A DNA stretch of 64,000 nt, taken from the NCBI RefSeq assembly GCF_965227505.1, contig NZ_OZ245757.1, forward strand, positions 4,092,001 through 4,156,000. The letters are read 5' to 3'. This DNA is from Pelagibius sp965227505. GTDB taxonomy: Bacteria; Pseudomonadota; Alphaproteobacteria; Kiloniellales; Kiloniellaceae. Below are positions 34,308 to 43,332 of the stretch, in pieces (positions within the stretch are counted from its first letter, which is position 1; each line of letters begins with the position of its first letter). The notes beneath the pieces are model-generated. The model worked only from the letters and a program-made list of their open reading frames with translations. It ran no database searches and was not told the DNA's origin. The position numbers were made by a program, and so were the translations under genes.

Positions 34308-35867
34308 CTAGGCCGCACGGTACTTGAACCCGACGCTGCCTGTGTCCTCGATGGACGTGTTGCGGACGATGATGTCGGCAAGGCGGTTGGTGGTCTCGAT
34401 GATCTCCAGGCCCTCCGCCGAGAAGGTGTCGGCGTTGTAGACGGCCTCGGCCAGCAGCGGGTTGGTCAGCGCCTGGGTAAAGGCGTCGTTCGCGACCATG
34501 GTCTTCAAGAGGTCACCCATCATCTCCGCATCGTCGTAGGCCTCCGCGAAGATGCCGACGAACCACTCCAGCGCATCGATGTCGCCATAAACCTCCTTGA
34601 GCTTCTTTGCCAGCACCGGGTCGCGGGTGAGGTCCTCGAAGCCCGTCGCGGGCTCTTTGCCGTAGTGCTTGCGGTAAGCGTTGTAGGGCGCCAGCGCGCA
34701 GCCGCGCGCCATTTCGAGGCTGCTTTCCTTCACCTTCATCAGGAAGTCCGGCGTGTTGCCGAGAGTGATCTTGCCGGCAAGCTGGCGGCAGGCATCGTGG
34801 CAGACCCGTTCGACGCCGACCTCCAGCAACCAGCCGTTCCCGTGTCGCAGCGCGCTGGAGTCGCGGGTCTCGCCCGCGAAGGAGACCGTTGCGGGAATGA
34901 GATCGTGCCAGCGGTAAAGCAGGGCGAACTCGACGGCTATCCAGTTGGTACGGTACCAGCGCTCCCGTTCTGCCATGCCGGGTACGACCATCAGCGGAAA
35001 GTCGGCCGGTGCGATGTGGACGATGTAGTCGCCGATGACGATCTTCAACAGCAGCACGATGCAGACGTTGCGCGCCGTCTGGAACAGGCGCTCGTCGTCC
35101 CAGTCCGGATGGGCCTGCGCGATAATGCCGGCGATACGGTTGTGCTCGCGCAGGAAGAGGGTGTTCATGACCGTGTTGCCAAGGGTCGAGTTGCCGTGCT
35201 CCAGGCCGACGGCAAAGCAGGTCCTCTTATGGGCATCGTCGGCATTGGCGAAGACGCGCTTGAAGTTCGCCTCGCTGTAGAGATCGGTGAAGTCCGGATG
35301 CAACTCCAGCCGCCCGCCGCGGTCCTCGAACAGCGGCACGGGAAACTCCTCGCCGTCGATCATCTGGCTCTTCAGGCGGCCTCCCCTGCCGGCGCGCAGC
35401 ATGTTGGTCTGCTCTTCGGAGATCCCGTAGATCTGGCAGAGATCGATCTCGTGGTTGCTTTCGTTTTCGGCGAAGTCCTGTTCGTCCGGGTGCTTCCACT
35501 TAGTGCGCAGGAAGCTGTCGGTGAACCACTGGGCGAAAAAGGGAAACAGCAGGCTGGTATCGCTCGCGCGCCGGTCTTCGGTCTTGCGGAACAAGGCCGT
35601 GACGTCGTCCAGCGGAGGCAAGGCTGCCGCGTGGGCCGCGGCCACCGGAATGTGGCGCCCGGAATAGCGCCGGTCGGTCAGCCCGCGCCAGGTCGTGTAG
35701 GGCGCCGCCATGGAAAACGGGCGCGGGCGCAACCCGGCGGCATAGGCATAGGAATTGATGAGTTTCCGGTTCAGCCGGCGATGCAGTGGCGGCACTGCAA
35801 CCACCGCCTTCAGTGCGGTTTTTACGAACCACTTCTTGGCCCTGCCGGCGAAAGACTCCCCAGCCAT
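34308..35867 (-). CDS. animal-haem-peroxidase (cyclooxygenase-like) protein
   Basis: 519 aa. Resembles prostaglandin-synthase-type peroxidases: FFAQWFTDSFLRTKW, SNHEIDLCQIYGISEEQTNM, LFLREHNRIAGIIAQAHPDW, and the proximal haem His in LLYRWHDLIPATVSF, C-terminal to the middle. The Tyr of YRWH matches the catalytic Tyr of cyclooxygenases (YHWH). The position of the distal haem His (in FAQHFTH of the animal enzymes) is Asp here (FAQWFTD). A fatty-acid dioxygenase role is plausible (inference). The ATG is preceded by GGGGGAG. No signal peptide; hydrophobic residues 15-28 could associate with membrane. Confidence 0.85.
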   Translation of the reverse strand: MAGESFAGRAKKWFVKTALKAVVAVPPLHRRLNRKLINSYAYAAGLRPRPFSMAAPYTTWRGLTDRRYSGRHIPVAAAHAAALPPLDDVTALFRKTEDRRASDTSLLFPFFAQWFTDSFLRTKWKHPDEQDFAENESNHEIDLCQIYGISEEQTNMLRAGRGGRLKSQMIDGEEFPVPLFEDRGGRLELHPDFTDLYSEANFKRVFANADDAHKRTCFAVGLEHGNSTLGNTVMNTLFLREHNRIAGIIAQAHPDWDDERLFQTARNVCIVLLLKIVIGDYIVHIAPADFPLMVVPGMAERERWYRTNWIAVEFALLYRWHDLIPATVSFAGETRDSSALRHGNGWLLEVGVERVCHDACRQLAGKITLGNTPDFLMKVKESSLEMARGCALAPYNAYRKHYGKEPATGFEDLTRDPVLAKKLKEVYGDIDALEWFVGIFAEAYDDAEMMGDLLKTMVANDAFTQALTNPLLAEAVYNADTFSAEGLEIIETTNRLADIIVRNTSIEDTGSVGFKYRAA

Positions 35868-35984
35868 TGCTTGTGCTCCCCCTTGTTGGCGGTCCCCCTC
35901 GGACCGGCGGTGGCAGCACCCCGATGCGCCTGCCGCCTCAGGTTGAGCAATAGTCCGAGCCTTCCCGGCGAGATGTGGGAAAAC

Positions 35985-36878
35985 TCACTTTCCGCCTTTG
36001 CGGCCGAGCGGGATGAGCTTGGCAAGCATCGCCATCGTCCGCGGCTCTGCCAGCAGGTGCAGTTCGACGAACAGCCGCTCGGCGGTGTCTTTCAGCGGTA
36101 CGACGGTGACGCCGCGGATGGTCATCTGCGCTGCCGTCGCGCGGCTGACAAGACCGACGCCGAGGCCGCCGGCGACGAGGGAAAGCTGGCTGTGGGCCCG
36201 CGCCGCCTCGGCAACGACATTCAGATCCGCCCCGGCGTCCTTCACCAGCGATTCGACCGTCGCGCGCAAGGCCGGGCCCTGCGCCCTCGGAAACAGCACG
36301 AAGGGCTCCCCGGCGATCTCGGCGAAGCGCAGCGCGCGCCGCCGCGCCAGCCGGTGGCTTGAGGGCAGCGCCGCCCAGAAGGGGTCGCGCCCCAGCGGCC
36401 GGACTTCGAAATCGTCCAGCCTGCGCGCCGGCGGATGCAGAAGGCCGACGTCGAGTGTCCCGCGTTCCAGGGCCTCCAGTTGCTGCGGCGTCGTCATCTC
36501 CTGCAACTGCGGTGCCGGCATGGCCTTTGCCGAAAGGCCGCGCAACAGATCCTGAAGGGCGGCGCTCAAAGCTGCCGAAACGAAGCCGATGCGCAGCGGC
36601 TCTGCCTCTCCGGCGACAGCCCTGACACGGGCTTCCGCCCGCGCCAACCCGCCCAGCAGGGCGCGCGCATCCTCCGCCAGGGCCGCGCCCGCCGCCGTCA
36701 GGCGCATACCCTTGACGCTGCGGTCGAACAGTCGCGCGCCCAGGCGTTCCTCCAGCAGCCGGATGCGCGCGGTGAGGGGCGGCTGGCTCATGTTCAGGCG
36801 CCGGGCGGCGGCGCGCAGGGTGCCCGCCTCGGCGACGGCGAGAAACTGGCGCAGTGTCGGGTGGTCGAGGCTGTTCAT
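35985..36878 (-). CDS. LysR-family transcriptional regulator
   Basis: 297 aa. The N-terminal HTH (FLAVAEAGTLRAAARRLNMS, then QPPLTARIRLLEERLGARLF) and an effector-binding domain with LDVGLLHPPARRLDDFEVRP match LysR proteins. The start is taken at ATG 36878 (MNSLDHPTLRQFL); an in-frame ATG ten codons upstream is possible. It is divergent from a secreted alpha/beta-hydrolase-like gene 102 bp away, which is probably its target. Confidence 0.88.
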   Translation of the reverse strand: MNSLDHPTLRQFLAVAEAGTLRAAARRLNMSQPPLTARIRLLEERLGARLFDRSVKGMRLTAAGAALAEDARALLGGLARAEARVRAVAGEAEPLRIGFVSAALSAALQDLLRGLSAKAMPAPQLQEMTTPQQLEALERGTLDVGLLHPPARRLDDFEVRPLGRDPFWAALPSSHRLARRRALRFAEIAGEPFVLFPRAQGPALRATVESLVKDAGADLNVVAEAARAHSQLSLVAGGLGVGLVSRATAAQMTIRGVTVVPLKDTAERLFVELHLLAEPRTMAMLAKLIPLGRKGGK

Positions 36879-36980
36879 ATGATCTGCTTTCTCTATCGCA
36901 TGAGCCAAAATCGGTATTTCTCGGATATCGGTGAGATCTCCTATATGGGCGCTGTCAACGACAGGGAAAGGAGATCGGTC

Positions 36981-38060
36981 ATGATGAGGGCAACCCTCGC
37001 CGCCGCTGCAATGACTCTGACATCCGCGGCTCTTTCTTCAGCAGCCCTTGCCGATGTCCAGCGCGAGTCCTTTACCGCGCTTTCCGAACCGGGCATCGAG
37101 ATCGGCATCCGCGCGGTGATCGACAGCGCAGCGGAGCGCCGGGGCGATCCGGTGATCCTGCTCCACGGCGCGCGGGTCCCGGGTGTGCCCTCCTTCGATC
37201 TTCCGGTGCCCGGCGGCAGCCTGGCCGCGGACCTCGCAGCGGCGGGCCTGGCGGTCTACATCGTCGATCTGCGCGGCTACGGCGCGTCGACCCGACCGGA
37301 TGCGATGACCCAGCCGCGGGCGGTTGCCCAACCCCTCGTGCGTTCGGGCGAAGCGGTGCGCGATCTTGCCGCCGCCGTCGATGCGGTGCTGGCCCGCAGC
37401 GGGGCCGAGCAGGTGGCGATCCTCGGCTGGGCGACCGGCGGGCACTGGGCCGGCCACTACGCCAGCCTTCATCCGCGGAAGGTCTCAAAGCTGGTGTTCT
37501 ACAACACGCTCTACGGATACACGCCGGAGCATCCGCGCATCGGCAGGGGCTCTCGCCTCGCCGATCCGGAGAACCCGGAGCGCTTCAACCTCGCGCGTTT
37601 CCAGAACTACCGCCTCAACACCGCCGACAGCCTGCTGCCCGGCTGGGACCGCTCGATCCCGCTGGAGGACAAGACACTGTGGCGCGATCCCGCAGTCGCC
37701 CAGGCCTATGTCGAGGCAGCGCTGGCCAGCGACCCGACCGCCGCCGAGCGCGACCCGCCGTCCTTCCGCGCTCCTTCCGGCGCCATGGCGGACAGCTTTC
37801 TGCTGGCGACGGGGGCGGCGCTCTGGGACGCGCGGCTCATCGCCGCCGATGCGCTGATCCTCCGCTCCGAAGGCGATTTCTGGTCGCGGCCTGAGGACCT
37901 GGCCTTGTTGCAGGCCCATTTGGCAAGCCGCGAGGCCGGCCGCGTCTCCGCCGTGCAGATCCCGCAGGCGACCCACTTCGTGCATCTCGACCGGGCCGCG
38001 TGGGGACGCGCCACCTTCCTGGACGCGGTGGTCAGCTTTCTTGCCGGACCGCAGGGGTGA
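36981..38060 (+). CDS. exported alpha/beta-hydrolase-fold protein, nucleophile missing
   Basis: 359 aa. N-terminal signal peptide (1-25, ending ALADV). Alpha/beta-hydrolase features are present: VILLHGARVPG (oxyanion region), VYIVDLRGYGASTRP, the elbow ILGWATGGHWAGHYA, a late acidic residue in ILRSEGDFWS, and the catalytic-type His in QATHFVHLDR. The elbow reads G-W-A-T-G, so the expected nucleophile (GxSxG) is Ala. Either it is not a hydrolase or the chemistry differs. ATG 36981 follows AAGGAGAT; a second ATG follows directly. Divergent LysR gene upstream. Confidence 0.82.
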   Translation: MMRATLAAAAMTLTSAALSSAALADVQRESFTALSEPGIEIGIRAVIDSAAERRGDPVILLHGARVPGVPSFDLPVPGGSLAADLAAAGLAVYIVDLRGYGASTRPDAMTQPRAVAQPLVRSGEAVRDLAAAVDAVLARSGAEQVAILGWATGGHWAGHYASLHPRKVSKLVFYNTLYGYTPEHPRIGRGSRLADPENPERFNLARFQNYRLNTADSLLPGWDRSIPLEDKTLWRDPAVAQAYVEAALASDPTAAERDPPSFRAPSGAMADSFLLATGAALWDARLIAADALILRSEGDFWSRPEDLALLQAHLASREAGRVSAVQIPQATHFVHLDRAAWGRATFLDAVVSFLAGPQG

Positions 38061-38078
38061 CGGCCTGCAGCGCCTCGA

Positions 38079-38579
38079 TCATCGCCCGCCCTCGTCCTCG
38101 CGGGCGGAGAGCGGCGTGACGAACTCGATGAAGTTGCCGTTGTTGTCCTGAACGAAGAGCACGCGGCGGCCGGCTTGCGGAAAGCTTGTCGGCGGCAGCG
38201 CCGCCTCGACGCCGCGGCGGGTGAGTTCCTCGGCGACCGCATCGACATCGGCGGCCAGGAATGCCAGGTGCCCGAAGCCGCGGTCGCTGAGGGCCGCTTC
38301 GAGATCCGGCGGCGTCTTGCGCTCCTGAAGTGCCTTCGGCGTGCCGACCACCTCGATGACGAAGCCGTTCAGTTCGATATAGGCGAGTTGAACGCCTGGG
38401 AAGTCCGGCACGGTCCATTCATGTTTCACCTGGAAACCGAGCTTCTCGCGGTACCAGGCGAGGGTACCGGCGTAGTCGCCGGTCGAGATCATCACGTGCT
38501 CGGCGCGGATCTGCGCCAGTGGGTTGGGCCGCGGACCTTGGGCCTGTGCGGCAGTCTTGGCGTCGGTAAGCGTTGTCAT
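38079..38579 (-). CDS. VOC-family (glyoxalase-like) protein
   Basis: 166 aa. Vicinal-oxygen-chelate fold: EHVMISTGDYAGTLAWYREK, LNGFVIEVVGTPKAL, GFGHLAFLAADVDAVAEEL, and FVQDNNGNFIEFVTPL. The metal-ligand positions (His near 29, Glu near 76, His near 103, Glu near 151) appear kept. VOC enzymes include lyases, dioxygenases and fosfomycin-type transferases; no substrate is evident. It starts 39 bp after the aldo/keto reductase gene and has GGAG upstream, so the two probably form an operon controlled by the divergent LysR gene. Confidence 0.86.
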   Translation of the reverse strand: MTTLTDAKTAAQAQGPRPNPLAQIRAEHVMISTGDYAGTLAWYREKLGFQVKHEWTVPDFPGVQLAYIELNGFVIEVVGTPKALQERKTPPDLEAALSDRGFGHLAFLAADVDAVAEELTRRGVEAALPPTSFPQAGRRVLFVQDNNGNFIEFVTPLSAREDEGGR

Positions 38580-38618
38580 GGCGGTGTCTCCGAGGTTGGC
38601 CAGTCAAAGGTTCGCCCG

Positions 38619-39392
38619 TCAGACGAGGTCCCAGGCCGTGAGGTTTTCTTCGAGGTGCGCGATCGACGTCGTGCCGGGAATCACGACGATGTTGGGGGAG
38701 CGCTTCAGCAGCCAGGCGAGCGCCTCGCGCGGTGCCAGCTTCGCGCCCCGCTGCATCGGGTTGGCGCCGAGCGGGCCGTAGGGGATAAAGGCGATACCCT
38801 TGCCGGCCGTGTAGTCGACCAGGGCCTCCGCATCGGTCTCGGCCATGTTGAAGCGGTTCTGCACGCTGGCGATGGGCGCGACGGTGAGGGCCCGGTCAAG
38901 CTGTTCCCGCGTGATGTTGGACAGGCCGATGTGGCGGATGCGCCCGTCGGCCCGCGCCTCCGCCAGGGCGGCGACGGAGACCTCGATGGGGGTTTCCGGA
39001 TCGACACGGTGAAGCTGGAAGAGATCGATGCGGTCGCGGCGCAGGTTGACCAGCGCCTTGTCGATCTGCCGCAGCAGCGTGTCGCGCGATCCGTCGGTGA
39101 CGATGGTTCCCGGGGCCGGCTTGTCGACCCCGCCCTTGGTGGCGATGACGACATTGCGGCCGTCCAGGGCCTCGCCGACGATGCGGTCGGCAGTCTCGGG
39201 TCCATAGGCCCAGGCGCTGTCGAAGAAATTCACGCCCATGTCCGCGGCGCGGCGCAGCAGGGCGAGGCCGCTCTGCCAATCTTCGTAGGGGCCGAAGTTG
39301 CCCGGCTGGCCGGTCAGGCGCATGGCGCCGTAGCCAAGGCGGTTTGCCTCTGTCTCGCCCCCGATCCGGAAGGTCTTTGCGGTCTCTGTCAT
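38619..39392 (-). CDS. aldo/keto reductase
   Basis: 257 aa. NADPH-dependent carbonyl reductase. Catalytic tetrad positions are visible: Asp and Tyr in NFFDSAWAYGPETADRIVG, Lys in VVIATKGGVDKP, and His in DLFQLHRVDPETP. The C-terminal cofactor segment is VVIPGTTSIAHLEENL. The ATG at 39392 is supported by GAGGAG. It is first in an operon with the VOC gene and divergent from a LysR regulator; the shared 111-bp gap contains a 15-bp palindrome. Confidence 0.9.
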   Translation of the reverse strand: MTETAKTFRIGGETEANRLGYGAMRLTGQPGNFGPYEDWQSGLALLRRAADMGVNFFDSAWAYGPETADRIVGEALDGRNVVIATKGGVDKPAPGTIVTDGSRDTLLRQIDKALVNLRRDRIDLFQLHRVDPETPIEVSVAALAEARADGRIRHIGLSNITREQLDRALTVAPIASVQNRFNMAETDAEALVDYTAGKGIAFIPYGPLGANPMQRGAKLAPREALAWLLKRSPNIVVIPGTTSIAHLEENLTAWDLV

Positions 39393-39490
39393 GGCTTTGT
39401 CTCCTCTCGTTGGCGCGATAACCGCGCTCACGCAGGAGAAGATGGCCGAGTCCCGGTATTTGCGGTAGACGGTATAAGAGAGAGATAGTT

Positions 39491-39505
39491 ATACGTATTA
39501 CGTAT
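39491..39505. promoter_or_regulatory. LysR-type palindrome overlapping a start codon
   Basis: ATACGTA-T-TACGTAT, a perfect 7-1-7 palindrome fitting the T-N11-A LysR box. It lies between the divergent aldo/keto reductase and LysR genes and overlaps the LysR start codon (ATG 39504), which suggests autorepression. Confidence 0.7.
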
Positions 39506-40418
39506 GAGCAAGAGCCTCGACCGCCTGACCCTGCTGGAGACCTTTGCCCGCATCGCGGAGCGAGGCTCGATTTCCGCTGCGGCGCGGGACCTGGGCATGT
39601 CCCAGGCCTCCGCCAGCCGTCAGCTGAAGGAACTGGAGGAGCGGCTGGGGGCGGAGCTGATCCGGCGCACCACCCACGCGCTCGCCCTGACCCCCGCCGG
39701 GCAGAGCTGCCTGACCGAAGCACGGGTCCTGACTGCGGGGTGGGACAGTTTGGTCGAGCGCTTTGCCGAGGATGCGGGCGGCCTGCGCGGCGGTCTGAAG
39801 GTGGTCGCCCCGGTGGCCCTGGGCCAGTTGCACCTCGCCGATGCCGCGCTGCGGTTCCAGCAGGCCCATCCCGGCGTCGCCGTGACCTGGTTGCTGGATG
39901 ACGCGGCCATCCGCTTCGCCGAGATCGGCTGCGATCTCTGGATCAAGATCGGCCCGGTCCCCGACGAGACCCTGGTCGTGCGGCCGCTCGGCCGGGTCGA
40001 GCGTATGATCGTGGCCGCGCCGGACCTGATCGCCGGCAGGAGGATCGCGGCGCCGGGTGACCTGGCCGCGCTGCCCTGCGCCGCGCTCGAACCCTTTGAG
40101 GCCGGCACGATTCCCCTGTCGACGGCAAGAGGCCGCCAGGCAACGGTTGCAGCCCGGGTCGCGCTGGCGACCAACAACATCTTCGCGGTGCACAAGGCGG
40201 CGCTGCTGGGGATTGGCTATGCAGTGCTGCCGCGCTGGTTCGCGGAACGGGATCTCGAGCGCGGCGCCCTGGTCGACGTGCTCCCGGACTGGCGCGCGCC
40301 AGCGCTCACCATCAACGCCGCCTACCTGCCGGCGCGCCGCCAGACCCGCCGGCTCAAGCGGCTCATCGATCACATCGCAGAAGCGGTGCTGGCGATCCCG
40401 GGCGTAAAGGGTCTTTGA
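39504..40418 (+). CDS. LysR-family transcriptional regulator
   Basis: 304 aa. HTH region FARIAERGSISAAARDLGMS and SRQLKELEERLGAELIRRTT; the effector domain from about 90 includes LKVVAPVALGQLHLADAALR and a substrate-pocket-like WLLDDAAIRFAEIGCDLWIK. It is divergent from the aldo/keto reductase-VOC operon, its likely target. The start codon overlaps a LysR-box palindrome; the only purine-rich tract (GAGAGA) is about 15 nt upstream, so translation may be weak or the start may differ. Confidence 0.88.
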   Translation: MSKSLDRLTLLETFARIAERGSISAAARDLGMSQASASRQLKELEERLGAELIRRTTHALALTPAGQSCLTEARVLTAGWDSLVERFAEDAGGLRGGLKVVAPVALGQLHLADAALRFQQAHPGVAVTWLLDDAAIRFAEIGCDLWIKIGPVPDETLVVRPLGRVERMIVAAPDLIAGRRIAAPGDLAALPCAALEPFEAGTIPLSTARGRQATVAARVALATNNIFAVHKAALLGIGYAVLPRWFAERDLERGALVDVLPDWRAPALTINAAYLPARRQTRRLKRLIDHIAEAVLAIPGVKGL

Positions 40419-40603
40419 GCACGTTATCCTCGTTCTATTCGGAAGGGCCGCTGCCCGGCCACGGCTTGAGCGCCAGCACGGCCAGTACCGCTGCTGCTGC
40501 GCCCGCGGGGAACCTCTTGCACCGGGTGCCTGTTCACGCCGGATAAGCTAGACTTTCAGTCTGCTCAGGAGCTTGGGCTTTCACCGGGGATGTGGGGAGG
40601 ACG

Positions 40604-41332
40604 ATGGCGCTTCTACACGAGGGCTCCTCACGGGGCCGCACCCAGACCGGCTGGCTGGACAGCCGTCACACTTTTTCCTTCGGCCCCTTTCACGATCCCG
40701 GACGCATGGGCCATCGCAGCCTCAGGGTTCTGAACGAGGATCGCGTGATTCCGGGTGCCGGCTTTCCGAGCCATGACCACGAACACATGGAGATCCTGAC
40801 CTATGTGGTCTCCGGCGCGCTGGCGCACCGGGACTCGCTCGGAAACGGATCGACCATCCAGGCGGGGGAGATCCAGCGCATGTCCGCCGGCAGCGGCATC
40901 ACCCATTCGGAAATGAACGCCTCCGCAGAGGAGCCTGTGCATTTCCTGCAGATCTGGGTGCTGCCGGAACGGCGCGACCTCGCGCCGTCCTATGAGCAGA
41001 CCGCCTTCGATCCCGCGCAGTCGGCAAACCGCTTTGCCGCCATCGCCGCGCCCGACGGCGGCCCGGGCCGTGTCCGGCTGCACCAGGACGCCAGTCTTCT
41101 GTTGGCGCGCCTGGAGGATGGCCGGGAAGCCGCCTACAGCTTTGCGCCGGGGCGCGCCGGGTTTCTGCAGGTGGTCTCCGGGCGCATCGAAATTGCCGGC
41201 GAGATGCTCAGCGCCGGCGACGGGCTGCAGTTCGATGCCCGTGACCTGGAAGACGGGACATCGGGGGACGGGGCGGCCTGCGCCGTGACCGCCCGGTCCG
41301 ACTGCGAAGTTCTGCTGTTCGACCTCGCTTAG
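40604..41332 (+). CDS. pirin-family protein
   Basis: 242 aa, a bicupin. Metal ligands are readable as FPSHDHEHMEILTYVVSG (His pair) and GSGITHSEMNASAEEP (His and Glu). The C-terminal cupin is more divergent. Bacterial pirins (YhhW-type) can act as quercetin dioxygenases or redox-related regulators; which applies here is unknown. The ATG at 40604 follows GGGGAGG. It is monocistronic and convergent with the DUF5996 gene, 4 bp apart. Confidence 0.9.
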   Translation: MALLHEGSSRGRTQTGWLDSRHTFSFGPFHDPGRMGHRSLRVLNEDRVIPGAGFPSHDHEHMEILTYVVSGALAHRDSLGNGSTIQAGEIQRMSAGSGITHSEMNASAEEPVHFLQIWVLPERRDLAPSYEQTAFDPAQSANRFAAIAAPDGGPGRVRLHQDASLLLARLEDGREAAYSFAPGRAGFLQVVSGRIEIAGEMLSAGDGLQFDARDLEDGTSGDGAACAVTARSDCEVLLFDLA

Positions 41333-41336
41333 GATC

Positions 41337-42272
41337 TCACGCGACGGCGCGTGGGATGCGCGGCTGCCCCAGGGGGCAGTCCAGCGCCGCGCGGTCCCAG
41401 GCTCCGCGCTCCGCCGCGGCTTCGTAGGTCGACTGCAGGAAGGCCAGCAGCGCGGCTTCCGGGTCGGCGGCCTTGCGCACGGCCTCGTAGGGCAGGACGA
41501 ATTCCCCAAGGTCCTTGTGGAAGTAGGCCTCGGCGGGCCGGACCGGCATGTCGCCGAAACCCTCCGGCACCGGATAGGCGTAGGCATAGAAGGATGGTTC
41601 CTCGATGCCGCCGCCGCCCGGCCAGAAACCGGCGGAGCTGACCTCGTGGGAATAGGCCTCCCGGGTCACCGTGTCGGGCAGGGCGGGAAAGCCGCCGGGG
41701 TGCAGGGGGGCAGGGCGGCCGGAAAAGCGCGTGACGGCCAGGTCGAAGCTGCCCCAGAAGAAGTGCACCGGGCTCACCTTGCCGAGGAAGCCGGTGCGGA
41801 ACTGCTTGAACACGCCGTCGATGGCCAGCAGCGCCCGCCAGAAATCCTGCGCCGCCGCCGGGTCGTAGGCGCCGGGATCGGTCTGCTGGCGGAAGGGCAC
41901 GGGATCCGGCACTTCGTTGGGCGCGTGGTGGATATCCGTCGGGGCGCCGAGCTTCTCCAGCAGCGCCAGGAACCGCTTGTGAAAATCCGCCACCGACATC
42001 GGTTCCAGCGCCAGGGCCTCGCGGCGGCCATCGGTGGTGTCGACGGTGAGCTGGTGGTCGAGAAAGTCGAAGGCGATGTCATAGCCCGCCGGGCTTCCCG
42101 GGATCAGGGAGGTGCCGAGGCCACGGCCGGTCACGTAGAAGGTCGCCTGCCAGGAATGGTTGATCCAGGGCGTCTGGGCCAGACGGAACTTGCCGACGAT
42201 CTGGCTCCACATGTGCAGGCTGGTGCCGGTGTCTTTCCAGCGCGCGTAGGGAATATCCGGCCAGGCGGTCAT
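41337..42272 (-). CDS. DUF5996-family protein
   Basis: 311 aa. The N-terminal MTAWPDIPYARWKDTGTSLH, then LHMWSQIVGKFRLAQTPWIN, and the later VHFFWGSFDLAVTRFSGR and GFWPGGGGIEEPSFYAYAYP are characteristic of DUF5996. No enzymatic function is known to me. There are many conserved aromatic and His residues but no signal peptide or membrane helix. ATG 42272 is chosen because GGAG lies 8 nt upstream; a GTG and an ATG a few codons earlier are too close to that site. Confidence 0.82.
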   Translation of the reverse strand: MTAWPDIPYARWKDTGTSLHMWSQIVGKFRLAQTPWINHSWQATFYVTGRGLGTSLIPGSPAGYDIAFDFLDHQLTVDTTDGRREALALEPMSVADFHKRFLALLEKLGAPTDIHHAPNEVPDPVPFRQQTDPGAYDPAAAQDFWRALLAIDGVFKQFRTGFLGKVSPVHFFWGSFDLAVTRFSGRPAPLHPGGFPALPDTVTREAYSHEVSSAGFWPGGGGIEEPSFYAYAYPVPEGFGDMPVRPAEAYFHKDLGEFVLPYEAVRKAADPEAALLAFLQSTYEAAAERGAWDRAALDCPLGQPRIPRAVA

Positions 42273-42496
42273 GGGCATCACTCCAGCTTCAGGGGATCAC
42301 GGCGGACGGGCCGATCGTCCCCGGAAACCCGCCCCAGAGTCCGACCGCCCTTATCCGCTTAGATGGCGTCTTTTCCGCTGAGAACCAGGGCTGACGTTTC
42401 CAGGCCGGCAGGGAATTCCCGCCGAGGTTCCGCCTCCCCGGTTCCCGGGACGGCGGACTGGGCTACGGTGAGATCGCCGGCAGAGCCGGCGGGCCG

Positions 42497-43144
42497 TCAG
42501 TTGACGTCCTTCGGCAGACCGAAGTTTTCCAGCGAGAAGGGGTTATCGGACGGCTCGCTGGTCTCAGGCAGGGGGGCTTCAGGCTCCAGGTCCGGCTTCG
42601 GCAGGGTGATGCCTGCCTTCTCCGCCGCCTTGCGGGCCTTCTCGACCGCTGCGTTGAGGTCAACCTGGCCGCAGAGGCCCAGCAGCACCGGGTCGCGCGG
42701 GCGGATGTTGGGGGAGTTCCAGTGTGTCCGCTCCCGCACCGCCTGGATCGTCGTCTTGGTCGTGCCGATCAGCCGGGCGATCTGGGAATCCTTCAGCTCC
42801 GGGTGATGGCGCACCAGCCAGGCGATGCCGTCGGGCTTGTCCTGGCGCTTGGCCACAGGGGTGTAGCGCGGGCCCTTGGTCCGCTTCACCGGCTGGGGCA
42901 GGTCGCTCTTCGCCATGGTCAGCTTGGCCTTGGGGTCGGCTTCGCAGCGGACGATCTCCTCGCGCGTCAGCTCACCCGCGGTGACGGGGTCCAGGCCCTG
43001 GATCCCCATGGCCACCTCGCCGTCGGCAATGCCTTGCACTTCAAGCATATGCAGACCGCAGAAATCGGCGATCTGCTCGAAGCTCAGGCCGGTGTTGTCG
43101 ATCAGCCAGACGGCGGTGGCCTTCGGCATCAGGGGTAGAGACAT
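42497..43144 (-). CDS. trcR: cell-cycle transcriptional regulator TrcR (DUF1013)
   Basis: 215 aa. The DUF1013 domain is unmistakable: MPKATAVWLIDNTGLSFEQI (helix-turn-helix-like), FCGLHMLEVQGIADGEVAMG, YTPVAKRQDKPDGIAWLVRH, LKDSQIARLIGTTKTTIQAV. In Caulobacter this alphaproteobacterial family is named TrcR and linked to cell-cycle transcription through RNA polymerase. ATG 43144 has GGAGG at 6 nt; a longer frame upstream is not supported. The C-terminal 50 residues are acidic and Pro-rich. Single gene. Confidence 0.92.
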   Translation of the reverse strand: MSLPLMPKATAVWLIDNTGLSFEQIADFCGLHMLEVQGIADGEVAMGIQGLDPVTAGELTREEIVRCEADPKAKLTMAKSDLPQPVKRTKGPRYTPVAKRQDKPDGIAWLVRHHPELKDSQIARLIGTTKTTIQAVRERTHWNSPNIRPRDPVLLGLCGQVDLNAAVEKARKAAEKAGITLPKPDLEPEAPLPETSEPSDNPFSLENFGLPKDVN

Positions 43145-43332
43145 CAATCCTCCTCTCTTCCGCCCGGCGCAGTTCCCTGCGCCCGGGCCGGCGGCAAGGG
43201 TTGCCGTCGTGGGAATAGCGCCAATATAGGCGCCCGCCGGGCGGGAATAAAGCGGTGTGAAGCGAAAATCCGCCCTTCGGGGGTTTTTCGGCACGCGCGG
43301 GCTGGAACCGTCTTCACGTAAGCCGACGGGAT

